DNA from: Irineochytrium annulatum
Taxonomy: Eukaryota; Chytridiomycota; Chytridiomycetes; Chytridiales; Chytridiaceae
DNA: 34,195 bases
Reading direction: 5' to 3'
Assembly (NCBI GenBank): GCA_027600665.1
Contig: JADGJL010000185.1
Coordinates: forward strand, 1-34,195
The position numbers were made by a program, and so were the translations under genes. Below, one piece after another: positions 1 through 12,239 of this stretch. Within the stretch, counting starts at the first letter, position 1; every line of letters begins with the position of its first letter. The notes beneath the pieces were generated by a model. It saw only the letters and a list, made by a program, of their open reading frames with translations. It was not told the DNA's origin and searched no databases.

Positions 1-3000
1 CTCTCAGAGTCATCCCACGCCCGCCACGCTGAGCACCCCGCTGACCTTGTCCGCGCCTCATCTGCTGCGCCTGTTGTTGCCGCATCGCCGCCGCCCCACC
101 TTGTTGCGGTATCCCCTGATTTTGCGCTTGTCCTTGAATTGACATCCCGGCGTCACCTCCTGTGCCGAGAATTTGCTGCAATTGTTGATGTTGTTGATGC
201 TGCGGGCTCGCCTGCGCCAGAGCATGCATCACCATCCCGGTGCTGCCGCCTCCGGGTGCTCCGCCACCGCCAGCGCCGATAATCATGTGTTGCTGCGGCT
301 GCTGCTGCAGCAGTTGCTGTGGCAACGTCTGGGCTTGCCCCTGAATCGACAAGCCAGCGGCCGCGGCGATTCGAGGTGCCGCACTGCCGACTATGCCTTG
401 CGGGCGCGGGCGGACCACGCCAGCGGCTCCTTGCTGCTGTTGCTGCTGGATGTCCTGAGGCACCAAAGACGCCGCCCGGACAATGGATCGCGGCGAACCC
501 TGGCCTACCGCTCCGGCACCCTGGCGGCCTGCCACGGTAGCGCCACCCCTCCCCATAATGCCAACCGTTCTCGCCGCTTGTCCGGTAGGGCTCAATTGTT
601 GTAAGGGATTGAACGGCTGCTGCTGCTGTTGCTGCTGCTGGGCCTGAAGTTGCTGCTGTTGAGAAACGGCAGGCTTGATCGCAGGGCGGCCGACCGCCAC
701 CTGGCGGTTAGGCATCGGCGTTCCCGGTCCCCCAGGAACGGGAACGTGGGTAGTATTCCCGGGGGTCGGAGGAGGAGGTCCTGCATTTTAAGCGGTTAAC
801 ATTCCAGGAGAAAAAGTATTAAAAAAAATTACCCGCGGCATTCGCGATAACTTTTCTCACGCCTCCTGACAGTTCTGTCTGATAAATTACTTTGAACAAA
901 GGTGGCTTATTACCTGTGGTTGACGCTGATGTTGCCGGCTTAGACGGGGATCCAAGCGTCGATTGTTGTTGCAGCTTCTCTTTCTTCGCTTGCAAGAGAG
1001 CCATTTCTGCAAGAAAAAGGTTTAAAAAGGCCACACAATTTTCATCTTACTCTCCGCTCTCGCAGCGGCGGCCGCTGCCATTGCAGTTTGAGCAGCAGTC
1101 GCTGGCGATGATACCGCTGCCGGAATTGCAGCGGATACCGCCGCCACCTTAGGCGTCGCCAATGCTGCAGCCTGAGGCGTCGGTGCCGAACCTGTTGTGG
1201 GAGGGGGCCGGATGACTACTGCTGGTGACGGCGCAACTGGGGGTTGCCCTGCTGGCGTCAAATCAGCCGACTTCTTTGCAACGTTGTCTGAGACAGCTTT
1301 GCCGGCTGCCGGTGTTACGCCAGGCCGGACAGATCCCGACGCAGGCGTAACTAACCCAGCCGTTGCAGAGAAGGGCCGGGCCGGCAGCTTATGTACCGTC
1401 CTGTGGAGATCAGATGCGACGTCTCCTTTGTTTGTCGCGTGAGTTGGTGTCTGTTGAGTGGTAGCCATCACGGCCGTTGGAGTGGGAGTAATCGCAGATT
1501 GGGCTACTTGTGGCGGAGTTGTCGACGCGGGTGTAGTCGGGATGGCGGGCGCGGCTACAGATAGGGCAGGGATGGCATGAGCAGGGGTTGTCGGGGGAGG
1601 CGTGCTGAAGCCAGAAACCGCAGGGCCGGCAGTGGAAAGGATAGCCGAGGCAGGAGCTGTTACGGGTGGGGTAATCGCAGCAACAGGGCCTGGAGTTGAG
1701 GACGTCGTAGCTGTCGCCTCCGTTGTAATGAGGATAGCCGGTGCAGACTCAACCGTACTTAAAGCGGAAGGGGCCGGAGCAAGATCCGACAACTCGTTAT
1801 TTGTCGTATCGCTAAGTAAGGTGTTAAATAAAATCTATGCGAAAGTTAAATACGCCGATGCTTGCTCCGTCATTTCGCCATCTTCCATCGCATCCTGCTT
1901 TAAAAGACCGCCCGTATCTTCTAATTCTTCCTCTAAGCACAAAACTTAGATCCGGCGTGATTGATTCTTCCTACCGAACGCTTCGGGAAGCGGCTCAGCT
2001 AACTGCTCTGTTTCGGTCGGCGCTTGGTCTCCATTCTCCATTAGTGTCGTAGATTCCATCGGATCCGGGAGAACTTCCGCCGCCGATATCGTGCTGTCAA
2101 CAGTAACCCCAGCTCCGTCATCTGCCACGCTACAAAGGCGTTAATGTTATTTAGATTGTAACTTATCAAACGTTGTAGGTTGGTCTGACCGGTCGCCCTC
2201 TTCAATCGCATCCATCGTATCCTCAAGGAGCTCTTCTGCAGGGGATTGTTAACATTGTAAGACAATAAGATCCCAACCTGAAGGTTCAGGGGCGGGCGGA
2301 GGCTGCTCCGTGGCCTTCTCAGCGTCCGCTTTAGGGATCGGCACGGCCCCAGAAGGTACATTTGCATCCGTTTCCATTTCATCCAAAGAATCCCTTTGCG
2401 GGTTTTGTTGCGGCGCGGACAAGACAGGGCCTGAAGGGGTCTCCCCCGCACCGTCTGTTCTCGCTCTCTTTGCCGCCGGTTCTTCATCAATTAACATTGT
2501 GGCATCAGGGTCGGTGGGTTTTAGAGCAGGTGACCTCGCGACGCGTTCCGCATTCGCCACGGCGTCATCGCGGGGCCGCTTTGTTGACGGTGATGAAAAT
2601 GTGTTTAGGTGCGTTTTTGGAGCCAAAGTCGCAGTAGCTTCGGTTCCCTGAGAAACCGTCGCCGTTATTAATGCTGGTGCCACAGGTGGTAGCTTCGAAA
2701 GAACGAGAGTAGACGCTGCGGTATCGTCCAAACTTGTTTTGGCAGACGGCTCAATTCGATTGGGCGCGGCCTGTCGCTGAACAACGGCAGACTCAAGCTG
2801 AGCTATCTTCCTTTCGTAGTCCGAGACTTTCAACTTTAACGTGTCCATGCTTTGTTTATCCGCAGCCGCTTCGCTTAATTTCGTCTGGCAGTGATGACGG
2901 GATTAACAACCGTATAATCGGCGATTATACCTTCAAAGCATCCATTTCCGTCGCAAAGATCTCTTTCTCATTCTTCAAGCTTTTTATCTCGCCCTTCAAC

Positions 3001-6000
3001 CTGGTCGTAATTTCATTTGCACGTTCCACCACCTGCTTTCGCCTGACTTTTTCGTTCTCCAAAAGTTCGCCCAGCTTAGCCTGTTCACCGTTAGCTTTCA
3101 TGCTTAAGAGTATTTGTACCTCGGATTGCGAGTTATTCCGCAGCTGCGTAAGACTCTGCTCAGCGGCAACAGCCCGAGCCCGCAACTCTTCCACTTGACC
3201 TTCCAACTCTGCAATTCTCGCATTCTTTGTTCCAATTTCAGCGGTGAATTGCTCCACCTTCACAATCAGTTCCGCGACCTGATCTTTAAGACGCTGGTGT
3301 TCGACCGGATCAATGCGCTCATATTTCGAGAGAATTTGTTGCGTTCGAGCTTTCCAACGGTTGTTGTCCTCCTCTAACGACCGCATCGAATTCCGAACAG
3401 CGTCAATCTCCGCTTTAAGCCCCAAATTCTCCTCTACGACATTAACAGATGTTCTTTAAAAGGTTCGAATACCTTTGAGGGGCCCTAACTCAGCATCTCT
3501 CGCCTGAATCCTCGATTTTAGCAGGTCGTTCATTTTTTGGTTGACTTCGTTTTGAGATCGAAGTTGAGCGTTTGATTCGCGAAGAACCGCCATTGAATTT
3601 ATATTTTCCATCAGCTCTTCATAAACGCGTTTAGATTCGAGCGAATTCTTCGACTTCGCGCGCTCCTACGCCAAGTTAATTCGCATATCGTAGGAGGGTA
3701 GGCGTACGTTGTCCAATGCCGCCCGACACTCGTCCAGGGATCGCTGGAGATGCTCTGCTTGTTGTTTTAGTCTGACTGACTCCATCTCAAACATGGCAAG
3801 TTTTTCCTCTAAAATTTGTTTTTCCCGTCGAAGATAGTTGATGATTTCCGCCTTCTCCTTCTCCAGTATCGATGCGGCCTTTACCGCCTCGTCCCCAGTT
3901 GCAGCACCGGCGTCCCCCGCCGTAAACTTCGTGTTCTGAATTGATTGAATTCGTTGAGTCATCGACTGGAATTGGTCATGCAGTAGGCGATTTTGGACGT
4001 TTAAGTCGTCATTTCTACATATCGTGAGTTAAAAAAATATACGAGAAGTTCAAACGTTTTTTGCAAAGCATCAATCTGTTCCTGCAGTTTCGACTGCACG
4101 GCATTCCAGGAATCCTGCGAGGTCTGCAGATTTCGTTCTGCAGTCTGGGCTTGTTGCTGTGGAAGAAGTAAATATTTGGTATGTTCGGTCGAGGTGCATG
4201 AAACGCTAAGCAGGTTGCCTACCTTTAGGGCATTGCTCTCCCCGCGAAGTGTGGATAAGTCTTGCTCCATTTTTTGCAGCGCCTTAATTCGCTCACCCTC
4301 AGCGACTATAACCCGATCATAATCCGCCCTTGCTTCCTGTAGCCGTCTTTCGTAGGTCTGACTTTCTCGTTGAAGAGAAAGCAAAGATTGACGTGCCTGT
4401 TTTTCGTTACTTGCGATCACTGTCCTGCAAGCTTACAGTTTCTTCTGACTTCCGCAGCATCGCAATCTCATCTACAAATCGGCCTTTCTCAAACTCAAAC
4501 TCGGAGCGGTCCTTATCGGCTTTGTCCTGAAGTTCCGTAATGTCCGCAGCCGTCCTCGACAATCGTTCCTCGAGGTCACCCCGCTTGCGCTCGGCTGCAT
4601 CAAGTAGGGCCTGATACGCTTAGACGATAGGGTTATTTGTCTAGCCAACCTCCAACTCCGCCTTCTTTGACTCCATCTCCTGCTTATATTCGTCGTACGA
4701 AGCAAGAGACTCCACTAACTTTTCTTCGGAAGCGGCGGATATCGCCTTGTATTGCTCCACTCGATCTTTCTCTAACCGAAGCGACTCTCTTGTAAGCTCT
4801 AGGTCAGCCCTACATACGCTGTCACTTCGCGCGCCAAATAACTATTTCTGACCTCGTTTGAGCCAACTCGGCCTTTAATTCCTTAATGCGTTGGCCGTCC
4901 GTCAATTCGGAGGTAAGAGAGGTCGACGAGCCCTCATACACCTTCAGCTTTTCCTCGGCCGCCGCAACCCGTGACAGTAAGTCTTCAACTCTTACTCGCA
5001 AACCACGTTCCTCAGCCCGCGCAACCTCAGTGTCCTTCGTCGCCGTGGACAACTCTCCAGTCTAGGACACGCTTCAATGCTTGTGACCCTCACAACGGAA
5101 CTTACCAAACGATCAATTTTCTTTTGCGCCTCTTTTCCCTCCAAATCTCGCTGCGCTGACAAAGATCTACTTTCATCAATAGCAGAATTCAGCTGAAGGC
5201 GAAGGAGTTCCCTGACAAAAAGGAAAAAAGAATGAAATTAGCCATAAAGCAATATATTAGTTCATACATTTCCTTTTCAACTCGAGCAACCTTCGCCTCT
5301 GCGCGAGCAGCATTCTCACGCCCTTGACGATCTAACTCGTCAAACATTCGCTGAAGACTCGTAAGGTGCTCATTTGCCATGTTGCGCTGCTCAAGCATGC
5401 CCTTATTTTCTGCAATCATTCGCGCTTCTGCCGCCTTCAGCACTTCCTTTTCGCCTCGCAGTTGTCGTAGCTCTGTGTTTGCAGCATCGAGGGCCGACCG
5501 AATTTCAAGCACCTTGTTTGTCAAACCTTGCGCCTTCGTATCTTGTGTAGATATAGCGTTGAGGAGAGAGCTAACACGTTCGCGCAGTTGCGAGTTCTCC
5601 TTCAGTTGCGACTCCGAGTTGTCCGAAAGAGCTTTATATCGCTCTTGACAGAATATCAGGTAAGGCGCCAAGTAAAGAAATTTACCGTTTATGTTTTCCA
5701 CGGTGCTGTTTAAACGAGCGACCTGAACAATTAAGTTATTGTTTTCGGTCCGGAGCGTCTCATTGGCCGTTTTCAGCCGCTCAGTATCACTCCCAATCTC
5801 CTTCCGGAATATGTCAAAGTCCCTCTGCACTCATTACGCCAACGTAGCTGTGCAAAAACCAAACCTGAACGTTCATAAACATGGCGTGATAGTCTTCGGA
5901 GCGGCTTTCTGAGACTCCGTTACGTTTGGCGGGGCTCGCGGACTTGACGCCACCACTTCCGCCGCCAGCGTACCCTCGGTTCTCCGCAATCGCCTTCCAT

Positions 6001-9000
6001 TGATCGCGCTCCCTGATATAGCTCTGGCACTTAATGTTGCCCACCCGCAACTGCTCCTTCAGATCCTCCAAAGCCATCATCGCTTCCTCCATCTCCTTTG
6101 CAACCTTCTCGTCAATAGCAGCAACTTGTTCCGCCTTCAATGACTCAAGGCGGTCACTGACACTTCTAAGAGACACTCGAAGTTGTTGATTTTGGGTCTG
6201 TAGCTCCGCAATGTTGTTGAAAATGACCAGCCGCTCCGAGATGACTCGTCCAGACGGGGACTCCGCAGCAACATCATCCTGAAGAGCCAACGAAGAAGCG
6301 AGAGATTTCAAGCCACCGGGTCCAGCTCGGAACGTTTCGATTTCGACAAGCAGGTGTTGCACCTGGCGCGCGAGGTCGTGCGACTCATGGGCAAGCTGTT
6401 TGTTCTGCGTCTCTAAATTGACGATCTGGTCGCGACAATTCCGAGAAATAAGATCGAGATCGGACACCATCCGAAGAGACTTAGTTAATTCGTCTGTAAG
6501 ACGAATAACCTCCCTTTCGGCGGAAATTTTGTCAGCTTTCATTTGATTGAAAATGGGCGCCTTTATAAAAGCGCGTTAGTTCAGGAACATATATTGCCCT
6601 CACCCTTTCGTTTAAGTCCTCCGACACATTTGTCAACACTTTCGGCGTTAAAGCTGTCAGGCGTACTTCAAACACTCACCACTCGATAACCGAGTCACTT
6701 CCCCTCGCAGCAGAAGACACTCATCTTGCAATTTCGCATAGTCCGCATACTAAGGACAATAAGACAAACTGCTGTACTGTACGCGCGCAAAATACTCACC
6801 ACTTCGGTAAAAGATTTACCTGACTTTTGGAATGCTGCGGCTGCTTTTGCAGCAGGGCTCAACAAATCCAACTATCTGCCATTAAATGTGCACGTGACAC
6901 AAAATAATAAACTTACAGTCTTCAGGTTACTTAGCGCTCCATCATTTATGTTTTTCAATTGCGCCTGCAATTCCTCAATCTTCAAATCCTTCGCCTCCAT
7001 AGCACTGTTGTATTCCTCTTCCGTGCGGCGGAGCAGCACGACCGCCTCGTCGCGTTTCTCATTTAACTCCTCCATCCCAGCCTCTAAGTCTGCGATGAGC
7101 CGCTGGAGATCTTTCACCTGCTCCTCAAGATGTCTCGTTTGGGTCTCGCAGAGAGCGTTAATATTTCTTTGGGCCTTCATCTCGTTCGTGAAGAGCTGCT
7201 CGTTATTGATAATGAGGTTCTCGCACTGAAATTGTTTCAGAATCAATTCAATGAAGCAAGTGATACCTCTTTCACTTTCTCAACTAGCTCAAAAATTCGC
7301 TTCTCTTGCTTGTCGCACTTTTCCTGAAGACCCTTAGCTTGAATCTCGTACGTGTTTTTCTCTTGAATCACAGCGTCGAGGTCGATTTGAAGCTTTTGGA
7401 TTGCATCTCCCTTACAAATCGTTAATGGCCGCACAACAAACTCCGGCTACCTTCTCGGTACGGTACGCTTTAAAGTCGGCATCCTTTCGCTTTAATTCGT
7501 CGTTAAGCCACACCACATCGCGGCGCTGCTGCTCCCACTCCTGATCGCGAGACGCCCGTTCTAGCCGCAGCTTCACCTCAGCGGACTGCATTGACGAGAT
7601 TTGAGTGTTCAAAGCCCTGTTTTCCGATCGGGACTCGTTGATCTCGGTTTTTAACCTCGAGTTTTCCCCTATTTAATGTCAACACTTGTGGCAAAAACGC
7701 TCGTTACGTTTGAGGCTTTCAATATCGTCAAATTTGGTGTCGACCACACTCGCAAGGTCACGCTTCTGGGACTCTAAGGTTGCAACAGACGACTTCAGCG
7801 CCGATATCTCCGCTGCATAGAGGTCCAGTCGTTCGTTCTTTGCAGCGTTCGCCGCCCGCTCGGCATCCAAAGCACTCGCTGTGACATGTCACATACTGAA
7901 GATCTGCGGAAATTTGCATACCCATGTCCTCTGCGCTCTTTCTCATGCGCTCAGCGGTTTCCTGCGCTTCCTGCAAATCGTGCCTCATCTTCCGAGCCTG
8001 ATTTTCAAGGCTGTGCGCTCTACCCTCTGCAGCAACTCTCATTAGCTGCGCGCTCTCCTCAGCCATCCTACATACCCATGAACATCTCGGCCGCCTTTTT
8101 TTCGTGCTCAAGATTGCTAATCCGGGCTCGAAGATGCTCTACTGAGATCTCCTTGACGTCCGTCGGATTCAGCAACACGTCAATCTTTTCAAAGACAGCG
8201 GACAACTCCGCGTTCGTTCCAACGGCGTCCACCACCGCCCCAAAGGCCGCCTCCATTGATAGCGCCTTTAACACCTTCGACAAGATGTTCTGATTTGAAT
8301 GAACGGCATGACGCGATATCGAGGGGGTAGCCGGCGTCCAATCCATAAGGTTGCGAAGCGGCGTTGCAAACGACGATGACGCAACGGGAGCGGTCACTGA
8401 CTGCAGGAGCGCGGGGTCTACGGAACTATAGGGCGACGACGTGCCCGTTCCAGTCCCTAGAGCCAATAAGAATTGATAGCAATCCCATTAAAATACACAC
8501 CCTCCCCTGTCTCCCTTCCCATATCCGACGCTCCCTGCGCCGATCCTAGAACAGCTCCCACCGGATCGATCTGCGAAATCTGCATGGCGTCCGACGGTCT
8601 GATCGGGGAGGCAGGTCGCGATGGCGACACGGTCTTGCTCCGCAAAGGCGAGGCGGTCCTGCTTCGCAGAGGCGAAACCGGCGGTAAATCCTCCTTTGCG
8701 GGAGACTTGGGCCGGGAAGGTGACGATGTGCTGCTGCGAGGCGGTAGAGTGTCCCCAAGGCCGTCATCTTTGAGTGGAGACGACGGCCGAGACCTCGGCG
8801 AATCATGCTTCGCCGGAGATGGAGGCCGCCGCAACGGCGACGGCACCGCGCTGCTTGACGACGCCGCGGCGAAGCTGAATGTTACTGACCCATGTCCCAC
8901 AGTGGGCGACGCGATCGTCGTCCGCGAAGGTGAGTCGGATCTACGCGGCAACGGGGATGACGACCGCGACTGGTGGTGGGGCATCGGCAAGTCGGTCTTT

Positions 9001-9365
9001 GTTGGGGAGGCCGGACGCCGCACGGGCGGCGCCGTCCTGTTCGAATCCGGCGTCGCGACAGCCTCAGGGCCCACAGTCGCAGAAACCGCTTCCGCCTTTG
9101 TCAAGCTTGGCGTCCCTGCACTCTTGTTCGCAGCAGCCTTCTCGCGTGCCTGAGCCAATCTGGCCGCCAACGGCGACGGGCTCTTGCCAGCGGCGGGCGA
9201 CGGCGCGGCCAAGTGAGCCCCAACGGCGCCGGGGACCAGCAATTCTGCCGCAACGACACCGGCTGGATCCGATGGGTCGTGCTCCACACCGGCGGTATCT
9301 ACACGAACCGCGGGTGGGAACGACGGCCTCGCCGCACCCGCATCGCTGCGGTCGCGGTCGTCCAT
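1..9365 (-). CDS. TPR: Nucleoprotein TPR / Mlp1-type nuclear basket nucleoporin (3' end beyond the window)
   Basis: This is a very large coiled-coil protein of the nuclear pore basket, which in the family anchors mRNA export and quality control and chromatin at the inner face of the pore. I start it at ATG 9365. Exon 1 (9365-8501, 288 codons) is a Ser/Pro/basic-rich extension. A 44-nt intron (8500-8457) keeps phase into the next exon. From about 8200 down to 2800 the spliced frames are almost continuous heptad coiled coil. Blocks resembling vertebrate TPR, compared from memory, are VISERLVIFNNIAELQTQNQ (about 6240-6180), YLRREKQILEEKL (about 3840-3800) and RWKARTQQILSKYE (about 3365-3310). 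Below 2500 comes an acidic, then Pro/Ala/Thr-rich tail (1792-1051), then a Gln-rich end with Arg-Gly residues that stays open to base 1. Checked joins include introns 1050-1007 and about 893-784. There are many small exons; not every boundary was resolved. Confidence 0.9.
615..641. repeat. CTG/CAG-type triplet run coding poly-Gln in the TPR tail
   Basis: A short run of CTG triplets with one TTG interruption reads as consecutive glutamines on the minus strand. It sits in the Gln-rich C-terminal part of the TPR-like protein, where further CAG/CAA clusters lie near 440-455 and 295-320. It is an imperfect coding microsatellite. Confidence 0.7.
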
Positions 9366-9856
9366 TCGCGTCTGTTTCGTGAATTTTGAAAGTGTACAAG
9401 CCTCCCACTTTTTAAGCAATTAACTGCTACCCGTCCCTTGTATTCCCATTCCGTTCCTTTCTTCTTGATGTGCGTTTTGTGACCGCATAAATAACGACAC
9501 GCCGCAGTAGCCGATCCTTGCAGGACACTTTGACAGAGATAACCGAATGACCGCATTAATGCCACTCCAAGTTATCGGAATATACTTATTTAATGCATGC
9601 ATGCCAGTAAATAGTCTCTGGTTATCTGGAACCGCGTAGAGATAGGTTTATGAAACAACTTAAGTACTCTGCGCCACGGGGCAGATTATTCCCGGCGCAG
9701 ATTAATAAGCTACCTATCACGGAAAGAATTACTATTCCCCACCTAACCCAACAAATAGTACAAACGGGCTTGAAGACAGGGAGAGAAGGTAACCTAGGTC
9801 GGGGCTTGAAAAGTGGCTTGAGAGGTGTGGTTGTCTGAAGGCCGCGCAACCCCACA
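9366..9856. promoter_or_regulatory. Divergent intergenic region between TPR and B9D1
   Basis: About 490 bp separate the start codons of the leftward TPR gene and the rightward B9D1 gene, so both promoters must lie here. I see no convincing coding exon and no TATA box that can be placed with confidence. A short TGCATGCATGC palindromic run lies near 9594-9604; its role is unknown. Confidence 0.5.
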
Positions 9857-10776
9857 ATGTTCTTTTCGTTGGCGATTCAAGGCCAGATCGAGTCCGCCTT
9901 GGTTAGGATCGTGGCGAAGCGCACTGCATTGACTTTTACGCTGCTTTAGTTCCCGGAGTTCGACAACCTATACTGCAAGGTCTCCTTCGTCCACGGTCCT
10001 GGTGAGGCTCAGCACATACACATTTAGGTCGTTAACCAATGCTTCAACGCAGATTGGGTAGTCGTCTCGGTATGATCAACTGCCGAGGAGCTTGCTTATG
10101 ACACGCTGATTGTTTCAGGGATTGGAGGACGGTCTGAGTCAGTTGAGCAAGGCGCCGACATCCGCGGGCTTCGGCGACTGTAACTTCTCTGCTGGGACGT
10201 ACGCGAGATGCTGCGTCTGGAACTTTCCTGTAGATGTCGCGTTCAAATCCACGAATGCTTATGGTGTGTGTTGCAACAGCGTTAGGGATCGACTAACACG
10301 TGAAAAGGGTGGCCGCAGTTAGTCGTTGCGGTGTACGGTCTCGATGAGTTTGGAAGGGACGTGGTACGTGGCTACGGGAGCTTAAGAATGCCGCTCAGCA
10401 GTGGCAGGTGCGTTGCGTTTGCTGACACGTTTCACTTATCATTCGTCTTCAGCTACACCATGTATATACCGACGTTTGTCCCAATAGCCACTTCTCCGTT
10501 CAACCAGTTTCTCTCCTGGATTGGAGGCCGCTTACCCGAGTTCCTGGATAGCACCTTCGTTGCCAAGAATGAAGGCCGGGAAGGTACAACCTCTGATTAG
10601 CAGCCTCGCTAACCATAATAGTTACGAGAGTCAGGAGCCAGGGCTCCGTTAAAGTGCACCTTAACATCCTCACTAAGGGACTAGCGAAAGTTGGCTTGCA
10701 ATCTAATCCCGATTTAAACAAGACTGTCATTCTCGGTAAGCCCCTTCACGCGATAATCCCTGCAAACATATTCTGA
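9857..10776 (+). CDS. B9D1: B9 domain-containing protein 1 (ciliary transition zone, MKS/B9 complex)
   Basis: B9D1 works with B9D2, MKS1 and tectonics at the ciliary transition zone, gating entry of membrane proteins into the cilium. Seven exons join in phase with GT..AG ends: 9857-9901, 9950-10001, 10053-10069, 10119-10265, 10319-10407, 10453-10583 and 10622-10776, giving 211 codons and a TGA. Human B9D1 is 204 residues. Blocks that follow the animal protein, compared from memory, are FPEFDNLYCKVSFVHGPDW, GLEDGLSQL, VWNFPVDVAFKSTNAYG, VYGLDEFGRDVVRGYGS and EGREVTRVRSQG. Nearly the whole protein is the B9 (C2-like) domain. Introns are 37-53 nt. One exon is only 17 nt, and its reading frame is supported by the conserved aspartate-tryptophan it encodes. 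A further intron in the last 40 bases cannot be excluded. Confidence 0.93.
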
Positions 10777-11234
10777 GTTTTATACTTTGCTATCAAAGGT
10801 TGAGCGGACCATACAGTTCGGCTCCTCAAGTTATGTTGGACACTCTTCAATTTTAGAGCTCTTCTTTTTCCTTTGGCACACTGTACTTTTCAATCATCTT
10901 CACAGCCGACGCTGCGCACATTCTTTACCTGTGTATCCTATTTATCTGACAACACGTACTCTGCATTACACATCAGCACATATTTGTTAGTTAACGAGCC
11001 CGGTGGGGCGGAGGATGATTGCGAAGGAAGATGTAATATCCAATGTAAATACACATCGCTCCAATGCGACGGCATTAAACACATACTTATTAAGTGCTGG
11101 TGTGTCATTCAGACAAATAAATTCGAAGAATTCCTGAACACCACCGCAACGACAAGCAAATATCAAGGAGATCATAGTCATGTTCAAAGATATATTATAC
11201 GCGTCGTCAAGCAAATGATTTATTCTCTACAGAC
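10777..11234. other. Convergent intergenic region, B9D1 and eL6 3' ends
   Basis: About 460 bp lie between the stop codons of two convergent genes. The frames are short and I recognise no protein, RNA gene or repeat. The stretch is AT-richer than the flanking exons and probably holds both 3' untranslated regions. Confidence 0.5.
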
Positions 11235-12239
11235 TCAGAACTTCATCAACTAGTACAAAGAGATCGGCAAAGGAGAAGTGAACGTTAGCTTGGAACATCA
11301 AAGAAAAGCAAAGCAAGTAAACTCACGTGCGGGGCCTGGCCCTTGGAGAGAGCAAAAGAGGCGTTAAGGTACGCCTTCAACAACGGGGTCTTCTTCACAA
11401 CCGACACGATGCCAGCATCAATGGCCTTCTGCCGCGCGACGCGAGCCTCCGAGACCTTCGACTTCTGTTCATGAGAAGCCTCCGTCAGCCACGGATCACA
11501 GAGCCACTCCAACCAAATCTCAATATCAAACGTTCCACCCGCGTACCTTGTCAGCGCCGAACAGACCCTCCTCATCCGCCTTGCCCTTCTCCGCCTTCTC
11601 CCCCTTGAAGTAGGCGTCGTTGATCTCCTTGTCGACCTTCACCTTCGAGACATCAATCTTGGTCGAGGTGGCGGCGACATAGGCCTGGTTCACGCGGCGG
11701 AGCGGCACGCCGTTGATCTTGAACGGACCCGTGACGAGGAGGAGGCCGGAGTCGAGCCTCTTCAGAAAGACGACCCTCTTGCCGGCGAACCGGCCAGCAA
11801 GGAGGATGAGGACGGTCCCGGGCGTGATCGAGGCGCGGAGCGGGGCCGGGCGCGCGGTCTTGCGGGTGACCTTCTTTTGCGGGACGTCCTCGGCCGGGTA
11901 GAAGTGCGAGGGGCGGACGGAGGGCACGTTGCGGGCTCCACCGTTCTTCGCGCCCTTAACGGCCTTCACCTTAAACTCCCCGGGGGCGGCCTTCTTGGCC
12001 GGGTGAGCCTTCTTCCTGTTGAAGAGGCCCTTGGCCTTGTAGGCCTGGGTCCTCGACAGCGTGGCGACACCGGGGATCAACGGCTTGTTCCTCGGGGCAG
12101 TGACCACTATTGGCGAAGAGAAGCGAGAAGATCAGAACTGGCGCATTCCCGCGCGAGCAGAATTCCCCATCCGTCCGCCGTACTCCCTCCCGCGTCCCTG
12201 TCCATCGCATCGTCCATCAGGCATCGCGCGACACTCACT
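11235..12239 (-). CDS. RPL6: Large-subunit ribosomal protein eL6
   Basis: eL6 is a structural protein of the cytosolic 60S ribosomal subunit. The main exon (12106-11547) encodes the recognisable core [58 protein letters not shown] and [12 protein letters not shown]. Exon 3 (11464-11327) gives [20 protein letters not shown] 15-nt last exon (11249-11235) gives LMKF and TGA, the expected C-terminus. Introns are 11546-11465 and 11326-11250. There is no ATG at the 5' end of the main exon: its frame begins TG GTC ACT straight after an AG acceptor. The simplest start is an A at 12239, before a GTGAGT donor, so the ATG would be split by a 132-nt intron (12238-12107). This gives 237 codons. Identity is near certain; the start is inferred. 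Confidence 0.93.

Noticed and set aside
1022..1792. Independent alanine/threonine/proline-rich protein of 256 residues
   Set aside because: Both ends carry splice sites that join it in phase to acidic TPR-tail exons upstream and a coiled-coil exon downstream, so it is an internal TPR exon.
8473..9153. Long plus-strand open frame antisense to TPR exon 1
   Set aside because: It mirrors the GC-rich repetitive Ser-Pro coding strand and has a low-complexity Gly/Asp/Arg composition. The minus strand joins in phase to conserved TPR.
9620..9633. Possible RFX X-box (GGTTATCTGGAACC) upstream of B9D1
   Set aside because: It has an inverted-repeat look, but the right half does not fit the RFX half-site consensus, so I do not call it.
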